A stretch of 64,000 bases of DNA from Fimenecus sp045543095. Its GTDB lineage: Bacteria > Bacillota > Clostridia > Oscillospirales > Acutalibacteraceae. Under the pieces are notes generated by a model, which was given only the letters and a program-made list of their open reading frames with translations, had not been told where the DNA came from and ran no database searches. Both the position numbers and the translations under genes were made by a program. Below, piece after piece: positions 24,169 to 33,994 of this stretch. Position 1 is the stretch's first letter. Every line of letters begins with the position of its first letter. Where the stretch lies: positions 1-64,000 of the forward strand of contig JAZQMC010000017.1 in NCBI GenBank assembly GCA_045543095.1, in the 5' to 3' direction.

Positions 24169-26610
24169 TTAGATTTGCTTTAACTTGCCGAGATTCTTAA
24201 TAAGATTAGGAATACCCTTGAAGATAATCTTAAGACCCTTACCCATTTTATCTTCGTGAAGAATAAGGATAAGACCTTCTGCCATTTCAGGGCTGAAAAG
24301 ACCAAAACTCATTGAGATAAAGTTCTTGATTGGAAGCTGTGTAGCAACTGCACCTGCCATTGTGTCAGCACCAAGCATCTTAATGAGAAGACGATAAATT
24401 CTTCCGCCCCATTTGCTGTCCTGTGCGTCCTCGATTGTATTGAGAAGTGTAAATGGTGCATTCTTATCTCTCTGTGATGGAGGAAGAGCCTTGCCATAAA
24501 CTGCTTCGAACTCGTTTGCAGGAACATTCATAATGTTTGCACCGTAGTATGATGGAGCAGTCTTGCTGTAATCAGGAACAGTAGCCTCAACTGTTGATTC
24601 AACAAAAACTGATGTTTCAAGTCTGATGTCACGGCTTGATGCACCAACTAAAATCTTGAAGTCACCGCTTTCAACGTGCCAATCACCGAGTTCAACATTG
24701 TAGTAAGCAAATGCACGTTTATCGAGGTCAATTGAAACCTCTTTTTCTTCACCTGCTTTTAAGAATACTTTCTTAAAGCCACGAAGTTCTTTAACAGGAC
24801 GATAGATTGTGCTTTCGACGTCGTTTACATAAACCTGTGCAACTTCAGCACCGTCAACATCGCCTGTGTTCTTAACCTTGAATGAAACTGTTACTGTATC
24901 TGTATCTTTAATCTTGTCAGCAGAAACCTTAATGTCGCTATATTCAAATGTTGTGTATGAAAGACCATGACCGAATGGGAATGCAACTTCTTTGTTTGCT
25001 GTGTCATAGTATTTATAACCAACATAAACGCCTTCTCTGTATTCAACAGAAACAGGTGTGCCGGGGAAGTAGTTAAAGCTTGAGTTGTCCTCAAGTGCAA
25101 GTGGGTATGTTTCACTAAGCTTACCGCTTGGGTTAACATCACCGAAGATAATATCGCAAACTGCACTGCCACCTGCCTGACCTGTAAGGAACATATTAAG
25201 AATAGCAGGAACTTTATCTGCCCAAGGCATACGGACGGATGCACCACCTGAAAGAACAACTACTGTATTAGGATTAACCTTGAGGATTTCTTCAACAAGT
25301 GCATTGTGTGAAGGTGGAAGATTGATGTGAGCTCTGTCGTTACCCTCTGTTTCGTATTCGTCAGTAAGACCGATAAATACAACTGCAACGTCAGCATTCT
25401 TTGCAGCCTCTTTTGCCTGGAGAAGAAGTTCCATATCCTTTTTAGCCTTGCCCTTAAGAGTGTAGCCTGCAGAATATGAGAAGGTAACTCCCATTTCTTT
25501 CATTGTGTCGTAAGCAGAGTCAAGCTTAATCGGGTTAATAAGTGATGAACCCGCACCCTGATAACGAGGTGTATGAGCCATTTCACCGATAAGAGCAATT
25601 TTTGCATCTTTCTTAAGCGGAAGAACATTATTGTCATTCTTCATAAGTACCATACACTGGCCTGCGATTTCGCGGGCAAGGTTGTGATGTGCATCACTAT
25701 CATAAGTATATGTTTTGCCGAGAACTTTTTCAGCCTTCTTTGACATTTCAATAATCTTGTCAACTGCTGCATCAAGAACTGCAACATCAAGTGTGCCGTT
25801 GTTAACTGCGTCAACAATAAGTTTTGTGCCGATACCTGATGATGTTGGCATTTCGATTTCCTGACCTGCCTGAAGTCCGGGAACTCTTTCGTTTTCTGCA
25901 CCCCAGTCAGTAATAACAACGCCCTCAAAGCCCCAGTCGTCACGAAGAACGTCAGTTAAGAGCCATTTATTTTCAGCAGCATAAGTGCCGTTAAGTCTGT
26001 TGTATGAGTTCATAACAGTCCAAGGCTGTGCCTTTTTAACTGCAATTTCAAAAGGAAGAAGATATGTTTCGCGAAGTGTTCTTTCATCAACAACTGCATT
26101 AACTGTCATTCTGCGAGTTTCCTGATTGTTTGCAGCATAGTGCTTAAGAGAAGTACCAATACCCTTACTCTGAACACCGTTGATAAATGATGCAGCCATT
26201 TCACCTGCAAGAACACCGTCTTCTGAGAAATATTCAAAGTTACGTCCGCAAAGAGGTGAACGCTTGATATTTGTACCCGGTCCTAAAAGAACAGAAACCT
26301 TTTCTTTTAAGCATTCTTCACCAAGGGCTTCACCCATCTTGTAAAGTAGGTCAGTATCCCATGAGCAAGCAGTTGCAGAAGCTGTCGGGAAGCAGATAGC
26401 AGGAACACCTTTCAAAAGATTTGTTTCACCTTTTGGTGTGTCGCCCGGGTCACCTTTTTTACGGATACCGTGAGGTCCATCGTTAAGGCTTATTGACTTG
26501 ATGCCAAGTCTTTCCACGGGTTGTGAGTGCCAGTAGTCAAGACCGTCGCACATACTTGCTTTTTCTTCGAGCGTCATCTGTGCAATAAGGTCGGCATGTT
26601 TAAGAGCCAT
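24169..26610 (-). CDS. Glycoside hydrolase family 3 beta-glucosidase-type enzyme
   Basis: An 813-residue GH3 enzyme. The N-terminal TIM barrel holds the nucleophile Asp in VVITDWGAE (about residue 235). The alpha/beta sandwich follows, then a fibronectin III-like domain (about 580-680). About 110 residues beyond that have no domain I recognise. No signal peptide is present, so it should act on sugars inside the cell. The start at 26610 has GAGGAGG eight bases upstream; the ATG at 26616 is only two bases from it. The gene begins about 45 bases after rmuC and may share its transcript. Confidence 0.9.
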   Translation of the reverse strand: MALKHADLIAQMTLEEKASMCDGLDYWHSQPVERLGIKSISLNDGPHGIRKKGDPGDTPKGETNLLKGVPAICFPTASATACSWDTDLLYKMGEALGEECLKEKVSVLLGPGTNIKRSPLCGRNFEYFSEDGVLAGEMAASFINGVQSKGIGTSLKHYAANNQETRRMTVNAVVDERTLRETYLLPFEIAVKKAQPWTVMNSYNRLNGTYAAENKWLLTDVLRDDWGFEGVVITDWGAENERVPGLQAGQEIEMPTSSGIGTKLIVDAVNNGTLDVAVLDAAVDKIIEMSKKAEKVLGKTYTYDSDAHHNLAREIAGQCMVLMKNDNNVLPLKKDAKIALIGEMAHTPRYQGAGSSLINPIKLDSAYDTMKEMGVTFSYSAGYTLKGKAKKDMELLLQAKEAAKNADVAVVFIGLTDEYETEGNDRAHINLPPSHNALVEEILKVNPNTVVVLSGGASVRMPWADKVPAILNMFLTGQAGGSAVCDIIFGDVNPSGKLSETYPLALEDNSSFNYFPGTPVSVEYREGVYVGYKYYDTANKEVAFPFGHGLSYTTFEYSDIKVSADKIKDTDTVTVSFKVKNTGDVDGAEVAQVYVNDVESTIYRPVKELRGFKKVFLKAGEEKEVSIDLDKRAFAYYNVELGDWHVESGDFKILVGASSRDIRLETSVFVESTVEATVPDYSKTAPSYYGANIMNVPANEFEAVYGKALPPSQRDKNAPFTLLNTIEDAQDSKWGGRIYRLLIKMLGADTMAGAVATQLPIKNFISMSFGLFSPEMAEGLILILHEDKMGKGLKIIFKGIPNLIKNLGKLKQI

Positions 26611-26655
26611 TTTCATTTCCTCCTCAATAAAGTATATAGTTACTTAACATTCCTA

Positions 26656-27978
26656 TTATATATCAACACTATCGGTTTCGTCAAATAAAAGTTTATCGGC
26701 AGAAACTGTGTCAATAGATTCAATATTTTTGAGTTTGCGTTGAATAAACAGATTTTTGCGTTCGGCATCTTCAAGAGTCTTACCTGCTTCGTCAACTTTT
26801 TTCTTTGCTTTGCTGAGTAAATCGCCGAATTTTTCATACTGTGCTTTCGCCGCACCGAGAATTTCACGGACTTCGTTTGCTTTTTCGTTGATTGCAATAG
26901 TCTTAAATCCCATTGAAAGAGAGTTGAGAAGTGCCGTAATAGTTGACGGGCCTGCAATCATAACATTATATTCATTCTGTATTTTTTCAGGCAAACCTGT
27001 TCTTGATGATGCGATTTCTGCATAAAGGCCCTCTGTTGCAAGATACATAATTGCAAAAGGCGTTGTGGCGGGAACATGAATATATTTTGCGATTGATTTT
27101 GCTTCACCGAGCACTCTGTTTTCAAGTTCTTTGCGGGCAATTTTTACTGCATCAGCATCCGCACGGTCGGCGGCATCACAAAGTCGAACATAATCTTCCA
27201 TAGGAAATTTTGAGTCAACAGGAAGCAAAATATCCTTGCCGTCTTTTTCACTTGACGGAATACGAATAGCAAATTCAACGCGGTCAAGTGAATTGGGAAC
27301 AGTTGCCACATTTTTTTCAAACATATTTGGAATGGTTTGGTTTAAAATTCCCTCTAATTGCACCTCTGCCCAAGTACCTCTTGCCTTGACGTTTGTAAGT
27401 ACACGGTTAAGTGCAGTAACATTTTCGGTAACGCCTGTTGAAAGCTTTTGCATTTCACCAAGGGATTTATATAAATTTTCAAGTTGGTCAGAAACAGTCT
27501 TAAATGAAGTGTTAAGTCTTGTTGTAAGAGTTGCAGTAAGCTTTTCGTCAACAGTAACTCGCATTTCTTCAAGCTTCTTTTCGTTTGACTCCTGCATTTT
27601 AGTAATTGATGTTTCAAGTGACTTGTTTTGTTTATCGCCTTGGTCAACAAGCATCTGGATAACCTTTTCACGATGTTCAAAATTGCCCTTATTCATATTG
27701 TCAATTCTGCCCGACATTTCATCAAGGCTCTTTTTCACATCTTCACGGATTTCCTTGTTGGCATTTTGATTCTCAACACGAATTCGGTGGAATTCGTCAC
27801 CCATATTTTTAGTTATGTATTCAAGCTTGTTTTCAAGCGACTTGATTTCTCCGCTTTCTTCGGTATTTGCCTCTTTGATTGCCTTTGACAATTTCCCGAA
27901 GTAAACACCGAGCACAATCATAGCAATCGCAAGAACAGTCATCAGAATATATTTTGCAATTTCAAAAAATAATTCCAT
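26656..27978 (-). CDS. rmuC: DNA recombination protein RmuC-like
   Basis: A 440-residue protein with one N-terminal membrane helix (about residues 5-28), a long coiled coil (about 40-190) and the RmuC nuclease-like domain with LLPVDSKFPMEDY. RmuC limits recombination at inverted repeats in E. coli; the biochemistry is not settled. The start at 27978 follows GGGGAG by seven bases; an ATG at 27993 overlaps that box. It is divergent from the peptide-binding lipoprotein gene. Confidence 0.88.
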   Translation of the reverse strand: MELFFEIAKYILMTVLAIAMIVLGVYFGKLSKAIKEANTEESGEIKSLENKLEYITKNMGDEFHRIRVENQNANKEIREDVKKSLDEMSGRIDNMNKGNFEHREKVIQMLVDQGDKQNKSLETSITKMQESNEKKLEEMRVTVDEKLTATLTTRLNTSFKTVSDQLENLYKSLGEMQKLSTGVTENVTALNRVLTNVKARGTWAEVQLEGILNQTIPNMFEKNVATVPNSLDRVEFAIRIPSSEKDGKDILLPVDSKFPMEDYVRLCDAADRADADAVKIARKELENRVLGEAKSIAKYIHVPATTPFAIMYLATEGLYAEIASSRTGLPEKIQNEYNVMIAGPSTITALLNSLSMGFKTIAINEKANEVREILGAAKAQYEKFGDLLSKAKKKVDEAGKTLEDAERKNLFIQRKLKNIESIDTVSADKLLFDETDSVDI

Positions 27979-28086
27979 AAATTTACTCCCCATATATAAT
28001 TTACAGTTTATTATAACAAAATTATATAATAAAAGATAGTTTTTTATAAAAAATTTTATGAAAATATAGCCTTAATTCAAAAAATT

Positions 28087-28095
28087 TGATATACT
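28087..28095 (+). promoter_or_regulatory. Extended -10 promoter of the peptide-binding protein gene
   Basis: TGA-TATACT forms a TGn-extended -10 box; the -35 region is poor. A GGTGA ribosome site follows at 28103-28107. Confidence 0.4.
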
Positions 28096-28112
28096 GTTAA
28101 GCGGTGAATAAA

Positions 28113-29711
28113 ATGGTTAAGAAAATTCTTTGTATTTTTATATCAATATTGATGCTTGTTACCTGTTTTTCTGCCTGCACGGGAGATGAAGATGGTGGCA
28201 CATTCAACCTTGCCGTAAGTGAATTACCCGAGCATTTTGACCCGCAGATTGCCGACAGCGTTTCGGAACGTGCGGTTGCGGTGAATATATTTGACGGACT
28301 TTTCAAATTAGATGAAAACGGCACACCGCAAAAATGTGCCGTTAAAGATTACAAGGTATCTGACGACGGACTTACATACACCTTCACGCTTTATGAGAAT
28401 ATGAAGTATTTTGTTCCGTCGGTTGCAAAAAACTTTGCTGAAGAAAAAGAAGTAACAATTAATGCCGATGTTACCGCTGAAGATTTTGCTTTTGGTATTA
28501 CCCGCGGAATTCTGCCCGAAACAAATGCTCCCGATTATGAACTTTTAAGTGTAATTAAAAATGCCGAAAAAGTGCACAAGGGTGAAATGAGTAAAGAAAA
28601 TTTAGGAATTCGCGTAATTGATACACTCACTCTTAAAATTACACTTGAAAGAAAATCCGATAATTTTCTGTATGCACTTACTCAACCCGTATCATTCCCC
28701 TGTGATGAAGAATTTTTTAATCTTACTGCGGGCAGATATGGTCTTGAAAGAAAATACCTTATTTCAAATGGTGCGTTTTATCTCTCTGCCGTTAACGAGG
28801 GGAAAAGCGTGCGAATCTGGAACAATGCCGATTATAACGGAACATTCAAAGCAATTCCGCAATCTGTAGGCTTTTATCTTAATGATAACGAAATTGAAAT
28901 TGCAAAAGCTGTTCGCAAGGGTGATTATGATTTGGGATTTTTCTCATCCGCCCAAGCCATTGATGAGTTAGGCAGAAAGACAAGACAATCTGTTTTGCAT
29001 AATACGGGTGTTTCACTTATTTTTAATATGTCAGATGAAACCTTGAAAAATAACACCTTAAGAGCAGGTTTGATTTCTTGTATAGACATTTCGACAGTTA
29101 CCGAAACTCCTATGAAAACGGTTGTGCCGTCATATTATAAGGTGAACGGTAATGAGGTTGACGGCTCTGCGGTTGAAAATCTCACATACAACATTGACAA
29201 TGCACGAAGCAAAATGATAAAAGCCTTTGAAGAATTGAAAATTGATAATCTTACGGTAAATATTTTATGTACCGAAGAATATGAAAATTACGCAAAGGCA
29301 GTTGTAAGCTGTTGGCAGAAGAATATCGGTGTTGAACTTAACGGCACGGTTACAGTTTGCGAAAAAGAAGATTTTAATAAAAAACTGTCTTCAGGCGAAT
29401 TTGACACCGCAATATGCAGAATGTCACTTGACAGCGACAGTATAACTGAATATCTTTCAATATTCACAACGGATAACGAATACAATGTGCTGAACTATAC
29501 TTCTGCCGAGTATGACCGAATTGTTGAAGATTTAAAGGCTAACCCCACTGTTGAAAAAGCTACTTATGCTCAAAGTTATCTGCTTAAAAACGCGGTGCTT
29601 TTACCAATAGTTACAGAAAACTCTGTTTTTGCAGTTGCAGAAGATGTAAACGGCGTATTCTTCGTAGGCGACCGTGCAAATATCTATTTTTATAAAGGAC
29701 AGAAAAAATGA
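28113..29711 (+). CDS. Peptide ABC transporter substrate-binding lipoprotein
   Basis: A 532-residue SBP_bac_5 (OppA/DppA-type) protein. The signal peptide ends in a lipobox FSAC with lipidated C22. The mature part opens with LPEHFDPQIADSVSERAVAVN, typical of the family. It would bind peptides at the membrane surface, but no permease or ATPase gene is nearby. The start at 28113 follows GGTGA by five bases; a GTG at 28104 lies in that box. It overlaps the VanZ gene by four bases, so the two are co-translated. Confidence 0.85.
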   Translation: MVKKILCIFISILMLVTCFSACTGDEDGGTFNLAVSELPEHFDPQIADSVSERAVAVNIFDGLFKLDENGTPQKCAVKDYKVSDDGLTYTFTLYENMKYFVPSVAKNFAEEKEVTINADVTAEDFAFGITRGILPETNAPDYELLSVIKNAEKVHKGEMSKENLGIRVIDTLTLKITLERKSDNFLYALTQPVSFPCDEEFFNLTAGRYGLERKYLISNGAFYLSAVNEGKSVRIWNNADYNGTFKAIPQSVGFYLNDNEIEIAKAVRKGDYDLGFFSSAQAIDELGRKTRQSVLHNTGVSLIFNMSDETLKNNTLRAGLISCIDISTVTETPMKTVVPSYYKVNGNEVDGSAVENLTYNIDNARSKMIKAFEELKIDNLTVNILCTEEYENYAKAVVSCWQKNIGVELNGTVTVCEKEDFNKKLSSGEFDTAICRMSLDSDSITEYLSIFTTDNEYNVLNYTSAEYDRIVEDLKANPTVEKATYAQSYLLKNAVLLPIVTENSVFAVAEDVNGVFFVGDRANIYFYKGQKK

Positions 29712-30169
29712 CAAATAAAAGAAAAATATATGTGTCGGTTTCGTGGATTTTGGTTGCAGTTTGTATGGGAATAATCTTTTCGCTCTCTGCACAAAATGGC
29801 GAAGAATCTTCAGATTTAAGCGGTTCTTTTGTGATGGCAATTTTAGAATGGCTTAAACTGGATATTGACGAGGGTTTTCTTCGCACCTGTGCTCATTGTC
29901 TTGAATTTATGGGGCTTTCACTTCTCATTTTTAATGCCACATACAGCACTTGGGAAACAAAATTCACTCCGTTGATTGCTTTTGCGGGAACAGTTTTTTA
30001 TGCAATTACCGACGAAATTCATCAAATTTTTGTTCCCGACCGTGCTTTTCAGATAAGCGATATTTTAGTTGACAGTACAGGTGCTTTGATAGGTATCACA
30101 GCATCGTTTATAATGTTGAAAATTATACTTTATATAAAGAAAAGGAGAAATTGCAATGGCAATACTTAA
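29708..30169 (+). CDS. VanZ-family membrane protein
   Basis: A 153-residue protein with four membrane helices and the VanZ core: FSLSAQNGEES, AHCLEFMGLSLL, a DEIHQIFVPDRAFQISDIL segment and a C-terminal helix. VanZ-like proteins are linked to teicoplanin resistance or envelope stress, but most members have no known function. It starts in the stop of the peptide-binding gene (ATGA) and overlaps the DUF1015 gene by 14 bases. No vancomycin-resistance genes are nearby, so resistance should not be inferred. Confidence 0.85.
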   Translation: MTNKRKIYVSVSWILVAVCMGIIFSLSAQNGEESSDLSGSFVMAILEWLKLDIDEGFLRTCAHCLEFMGLSLLIFNATYSTWETKFTPLIAFAGTVFYAITDEIHQIFVPDRAFQISDILVDSTGALIGITASFIMLKIILYIKKRRNCNGNT

Positions 30170-31397
30170 ACCTTTTAAGGCGGTAAGACCAAAGGACGAA
30201 TATGCAAGTGTAGTTGGTGCTTTGCCCTATGATGTAATGAATTCAGAAGAAGCACGCGAAATGGTAAAGGATAAGCCTTATTCATTTTTGCACGTAGATA
30301 AAGCAGAGGTTGATTTACCACAGGGAATTGATATTTATTCCGCAGAGGTCTACGAGAAAGCAAAAGAAAATCTTGAAGCATTAAGTGAAAAAGGTATTTG
30401 TAAGCAGGATGAAAAGCCAATGCTTTATATCTACCGTCAGATTATGAATGGACGTGAACAGACAGGTATTGTGGGTTGCACTGCGGTTGACGATTACATA
30501 AACAATGTGATTAAAAAGCACGAATTTACTCGTGCTGATAAAGAAGCAGACAGAATTCGTCACGTTGATACTCTTGATGCGAATACAGGGCCAATTTTCC
30601 TTACACATCGTGAAAATGCAACTGTAACAGAAATTACAGAAAGCTGGAAAAACACTCACTCTCCCGCTTATGACTTCGTAAGTGACGATGGTGTTGCACA
30701 GACAGTATGGGTAATTAATGACGATGCAGTTATTGATACTCTTGTTAAGGAATTCGCAGAAATCCCCTATCTTTATATTGCTGACGGTCACCACAGATGT
30801 GCTTCTGCAGTTCGTGTTGGTGAAAGAAGACGCGGTAATGGGGAATATGATGAAAATGCAGAATTCAACTTCTTCTTGTCAGTAATTTTTCCTTGCGACC
30901 AACTTAAAATTATGGATTATAACCGTGTAATCGCAGATTTAAACGGCAATACAAGTGAAGAATTCATCACAAAAATGGGTGAAAAGTTCATTGTTGAAGA
31001 AGCAGATGAAAGCCCTTATGCACCAAAAGAACGCCACACATTCGGTATGTATCTTGACAACAAATGGTATAAGGTTACCGCAAAGGCAGAGTTCATCAAC
31101 GAAACCGACCCTGTTGAGTGCCTTGATGTTTCTATCTTGCAAAACAACCTGATTACACCAATTCTTAACATCACAGACCCAAGAACAGACAAGAGAATTG
31201 ACTTCGTAGGCGGTATTCGTGGTCTGGGTGAATTAGAAAGAAGATGTGCAGAGGGTATGAAACTTGCATTTGCAATGTACCCCACATCTTTGGGTGAACT
31301 TATGGACATTGCAGACGCAGGCAAGGTTATGCCACCAAAATCAACTTGGTTTGAACCAAAATTATTATCAGGTCTTTTTATTCATAAGTTATCATAA
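30156..31397 (+). CDS. DUF1015 family protein
   Basis: A 413-residue protein of the DUF1015 family, opening with FKAVRP and PYDVMNSEEAREM, and with the conserved YIADGHHRCASAVR motif near residue 205. The HKP/GHHR motifs suggest a nuclease or phosphotransferase-like site, but the activity is unknown. In Clostridia it is often found near serine and amino-acid genes. AAAGGAG precedes the ATG by eight bases. It is the last of three overlapping genes. Confidence 0.85.
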   Translation: MAILKPFKAVRPKDEYASVVGALPYDVMNSEEAREMVKDKPYSFLHVDKAEVDLPQGIDIYSAEVYEKAKENLEALSEKGICKQDEKPMLYIYRQIMNGREQTGIVGCTAVDDYINNVIKKHEFTRADKEADRIRHVDTLDANTGPIFLTHRENATVTEITESWKNTHSPAYDFVSDDGVAQTVWVINDDAVIDTLVKEFAEIPYLYIADGHHRCASAVRVGERRRGNGEYDENAEFNFFLSVIFPCDQLKIMDYNRVIADLNGNTSEEFITKMGEKFIVEEADESPYAPKERHTFGMYLDNKWYKVTAKAEFINETDPVECLDVSILQNNLITPILNITDPRTDKRIDFVGGIRGLGELERRCAEGMKLAFAMYPTSLGELMDIADAGKVMPPKSTWFEPKLLSGLFIHKLS

Positions 31398-31411
31398 TTA
31401 AATACAAAAAC

Positions 31412-31439
31412 GGCGAGGTATTGAGCTTAATACCTCGCC
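31412..31439. terminator. Terminator between DUF1015 and asnA
   Basis: GGCGAGGTATT (31412-31422) pairs with AATACCTCGCC (31429-31439). An A run precedes it and ATATTT follows, so it can serve both converging genes. Confidence 0.75.
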
Positions 31440-31453
31440 ATATTTATTGGGCT

Positions 31454-32461
31454 TTATAAAAGTACTATTCCGTTTTCTTGGCAGATTTGTTTTGTGTGTT
31501 CGTCCCAAAGAGAAACCTGAACTTCGCCGATATGGGCTTTGCCGAGTAAGAGCATTGAAAGTCTTGACTGACCGATACCGCCACCGATTGTGAGGGGCAA
31601 TTTGCCCTCTAACAATTCTTTATGGAAAGGAAGATTTCTTCTTTCATCCTTACCTGAAATGCGAAGCTGTTCGTCAAGTGCTTTTTCGTCAACGCGGATA
31701 CCCATTGATGAGATTTCAAAGGCACAATCGAGTAAATCGTTCCAGAAAAGAATATCGCCGTTAAGTGACCAGTCATCATAGTCGGGTGCACGGTGGTCGT
31801 GTGATTTGCCCGATTTTAATGCACAACCGATTTGCATAATAAACACGGTTTTATGCTCTTTTACAAAGAGATTTTCGCGTTCTTTAGGTGATTTATCGGG
31901 GTACATATCCTCAAGCTCTTGTGATGTTACAAAGGTAACATTTCTCTCAAGCTGAACATTCAGTTGGGGGTAAACGCATTTGAGAAAATCAAGTGTTTCG
32001 CAGATTGCACCCACAATGCTCTTAACAACTGCTTTGAGATAGTCTTCATTGCGGTTTTCTTTTGTGATAATCTTTTCCCAATCCCATTGGTCAGTATAAA
32101 TTGAATGAAGATTATCCATTTCTTCGTCACGGCGGATAGCATTCATATCAGTATAAAGCCCCTGCCCTGCCGAAAAACCGTAAGTACGGAGTGCCATTCT
32201 CTTCCACTTTGCAAGTGAATGAACAATCGCCGCATTTCTGCCTGTTTCTTTAACATCAAAGGTAACTGCACGCTCAACACCGCTGAGGTCGTCATTCATA
32301 CCTGTTGCGGGGTCAACAAAAATTGGTGCAGACACTCTTATAAGGTTAAGTGCGGGACAGAGTTTATCTTCAAATATTCTTTTTAACATACCGATGGCTT
32401 TTTGAGTTTCATACATACTCAAAACTGATTTGTAGCCCTCGGGAACAATTACTTTGCTCAT
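31454..32461 (-). CDS. asnA: Aspartate-ammonia ligase AsnA
   Basis: A 335-residue ammonia-dependent asparagine synthetase that makes asparagine from aspartate, ammonia and ATP. It resembles the catalytic core of class II aminoacyl-tRNA synthetases. Conserved parts include APIFVDPATGMNDDLSG, RTYGFSAGQGLYTDMNAIR, and the C-terminal GGGIGQSRL. Length is standard. It follows asnS by about 20 bases, so synthesis of asparagine and its loading on tRNA are on one transcript. Confidence 0.95.
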   Translation of the reverse strand: MSKVIVPEGYKSVLSMYETQKAIGMLKRIFEDKLCPALNLIRVSAPIFVDPATGMNDDLSGVERAVTFDVKETGRNAAIVHSLAKWKRMALRTYGFSAGQGLYTDMNAIRRDEEMDNLHSIYTDQWDWEKIITKENRNEDYLKAVVKSIVGAICETLDFLKCVYPQLNVQLERNVTFVTSQELEDMYPDKSPKERENLFVKEHKTVFIMQIGCALKSGKSHDHRAPDYDDWSLNGDILFWNDLLDCAFEISSMGIRVDEKALDEQLRISGKDERRNLPFHKELLEGKLPLTIGGGIGQSRLSMLLLGKAHIGEVQVSLWDEHTKQICQENGIVLL

Positions 32462-32480
32462 TGAAATCGCCTCTTAAGTA

Positions 32481-33857
32481 TTAAAGGTTACCTACTGTTC
32501 TTGGGAACATAATAGCGTCACGGATATTCTGAACGCCTGTGATATACATAAGCATTCTTTCAAAGCCAAGACCGAAACCGCTGTGTGGCACGCTACCAAA
32601 TTTTCTTGTGTCGATATACTCTTGATAACTTTCGATTGGCATACCCTTTTTCTTCATTGCATTGATAAGTTTATCTAAATCTGCTTCTCTTTCGCTACAA
32701 CCGATGATTTCGCCAATTCCGGGAACAAGAAGGTCAGTTGCAGCAACAGTTTTGCCGTCGTCATTCTGCTTCATATAGAATGACTTGATGTCTGCAGGAT
32801 AGTTATAAACGAAAACAGGCTTCTTGAAATATTCGTCTGCAAGGTATTTTTCGTGCTCTGTAGCGAGGTCACAACCCCACTCAACTTTATACTCGAAATT
32901 CTTACCTGATTTGAGAAGAATATCAATTGCATCAGTATAAGTTACTTTTGCAAAATCGTTGTTTATAACTGTCTGCAATTTCTCGATTACGCCCTTTTCA
33001 ACCCATTGATTGAAAAATTCCATTTCATCGGGACATTTATCGAGAATGTCTTTTATGATGTATTTAATGAAATCCTCTGCAATCTCAATAATGTCTGCCA
33101 AATCGCAGAAGCAAACTTCCGGCTCAACATGCCAGAACTCTGCTGCGTGACGTGTTGTGTTACTGTTTTCGGCACGGAATGTTGGTCCGAATGTGTAAAT
33201 TCTGCCAAGACCCATTGCAGCCATTTCACCCTCAAGCTGAGCTGAAACAGTAAGACCTGCTTTTTTGCCGAAGAAATCGTTTGCGTAGTATTCTTCTTCA
33301 CTCGCATACTCTGTTTTGAAAGGATGAGTAGTAACGCGGAACATTTCACCCGCACCCTCACAGTCACTACCTGTAAGAATTGGAGCGTGAACATATTTAT
33401 AACCATTATTATTAAAATATGTGTGAATTGCAATTGAAAGCTGGTGGCGAATTGCCATTACTGCTTCAAAATATCTTGTGCGAACTCTTAAGTGTGGAAT
33501 TGTTCTTAAAAATTCCATTGAGTGACGCTTTTTCTGTAATGGGAAATCTGATGGGCAAGAGCCGAGAACCTCAACAGTATTAAGCTCAATTTCATAGCCG
33601 TTTCTTTCAGATGCTACAAGCTTGCCCAGGGCTTTTAATGCAGTACCAACCGGCATAAAAGATTTAACCTGCTCATCACTGAATTTTTCTTTATCAGCAA
33701 CAAGCTGGATGCTTTTAAAGCTTGTACCGTCATTTAATTCTGCAAATGCAACATTTTTTGAATCGCGAGCAGTTCTTACCCAACCGCAAACGGTAACATC
33801 AGTATTTACATATTTTTCGCCGTTTGCAAAAAGTTCTTTAATATCTGTATGTTTCAT
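32481..33857 (-). CDS. asnS: Asparaginyl-tRNA synthetase
   Basis: A 458-residue class IIb synthetase. An N-terminal OB-fold anticodon domain (DVTVCGWVRTARDSKN) is followed by the catalytic core with motif 2 (GPTFRAENSNTTRHAAEFW) and motif 3 (GFGLGFERML) near the C terminus. The start is placed at 33857 (MKHTDIKEL). GGAGG lies 11 bases upstream; an ATG at 33866 is only two bases from it and is less likely. No T-box leader fits in the short upstream region. The promoter is at 33919-33947. Confidence 0.95.
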   Translation of the reverse strand: MKHTDIKELFANGEKYVNTDVTVCGWVRTARDSKNVAFAELNDGTSFKSIQLVADKEKFSDEQVKSFMPVGTALKALGKLVASERNGYEIELNTVEVLGSCPSDFPLQKKRHSMEFLRTIPHLRVRTRYFEAVMAIRHQLSIAIHTYFNNNGYKYVHAPILTGSDCEGAGEMFRVTTHPFKTEYASEEEYYANDFFGKKAGLTVSAQLEGEMAAMGLGRIYTFGPTFRAENSNTTRHAAEFWHVEPEVCFCDLADIIEIAEDFIKYIIKDILDKCPDEMEFFNQWVEKGVIEKLQTVINNDFAKVTYTDAIDILLKSGKNFEYKVEWGCDLATEHEKYLADEYFKKPVFVYNYPADIKSFYMKQNDDGKTVAATDLLVPGIGEIIGCSEREADLDKLINAMKKKGMPIESYQEYIDTRKFGSVPHSGFGLGFERMLMYITGVQNIRDAIMFPRTVGNL

Positions 33858-33918
33858 TTTAAACATCGCCTCCAAAAGCAATATTTCGCTATTATAATAT
33901 TATTTATACATACAGATT

Positions 33919-33947
33919 ATTTTATTCTTTTTATGGTAATAAGTCAA
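33919..33947 (-). promoter_or_regulatory. Promoter of asnS-asnA
   Basis: On the minus strand TTGACT (33947-33942), a 17-bp spacer and TAAAAT (33924-33919). Confidence 0.7.
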
Positions 33948-33951
33948 TATT

Positions 33952-33987
33952 TTTTTGGAAAATAATAGCGGGAGCCAAGCCCCCGCC
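33952..33987 (-). terminator. Terminator of the GH51 gene
   Basis: GCGGGAGC (33968-33975) pairs with GCCCCCGC (33979-33986) with one mismatch. On the minus strand T-rich sequence follows. The same hairpin sequence recurs at 51094-51113 and 55991-56010. Confidence 0.7.
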
Positions 33988-33994
33988 ATACATA

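Noticed and set aside
29708..30169. Vancomycin or teicoplanin resistance from the VanZ-like gene
   Set aside because: No vanHAX-type genes are near, and most VanZ-family proteins are unrelated to resistance.
33858..33994. T-box riboswitch before asnS
   Set aside because: The promoter leaves only about 60 bases of leader, too short for a T-box, and no AGGGTGG-like T-box sequence is present.
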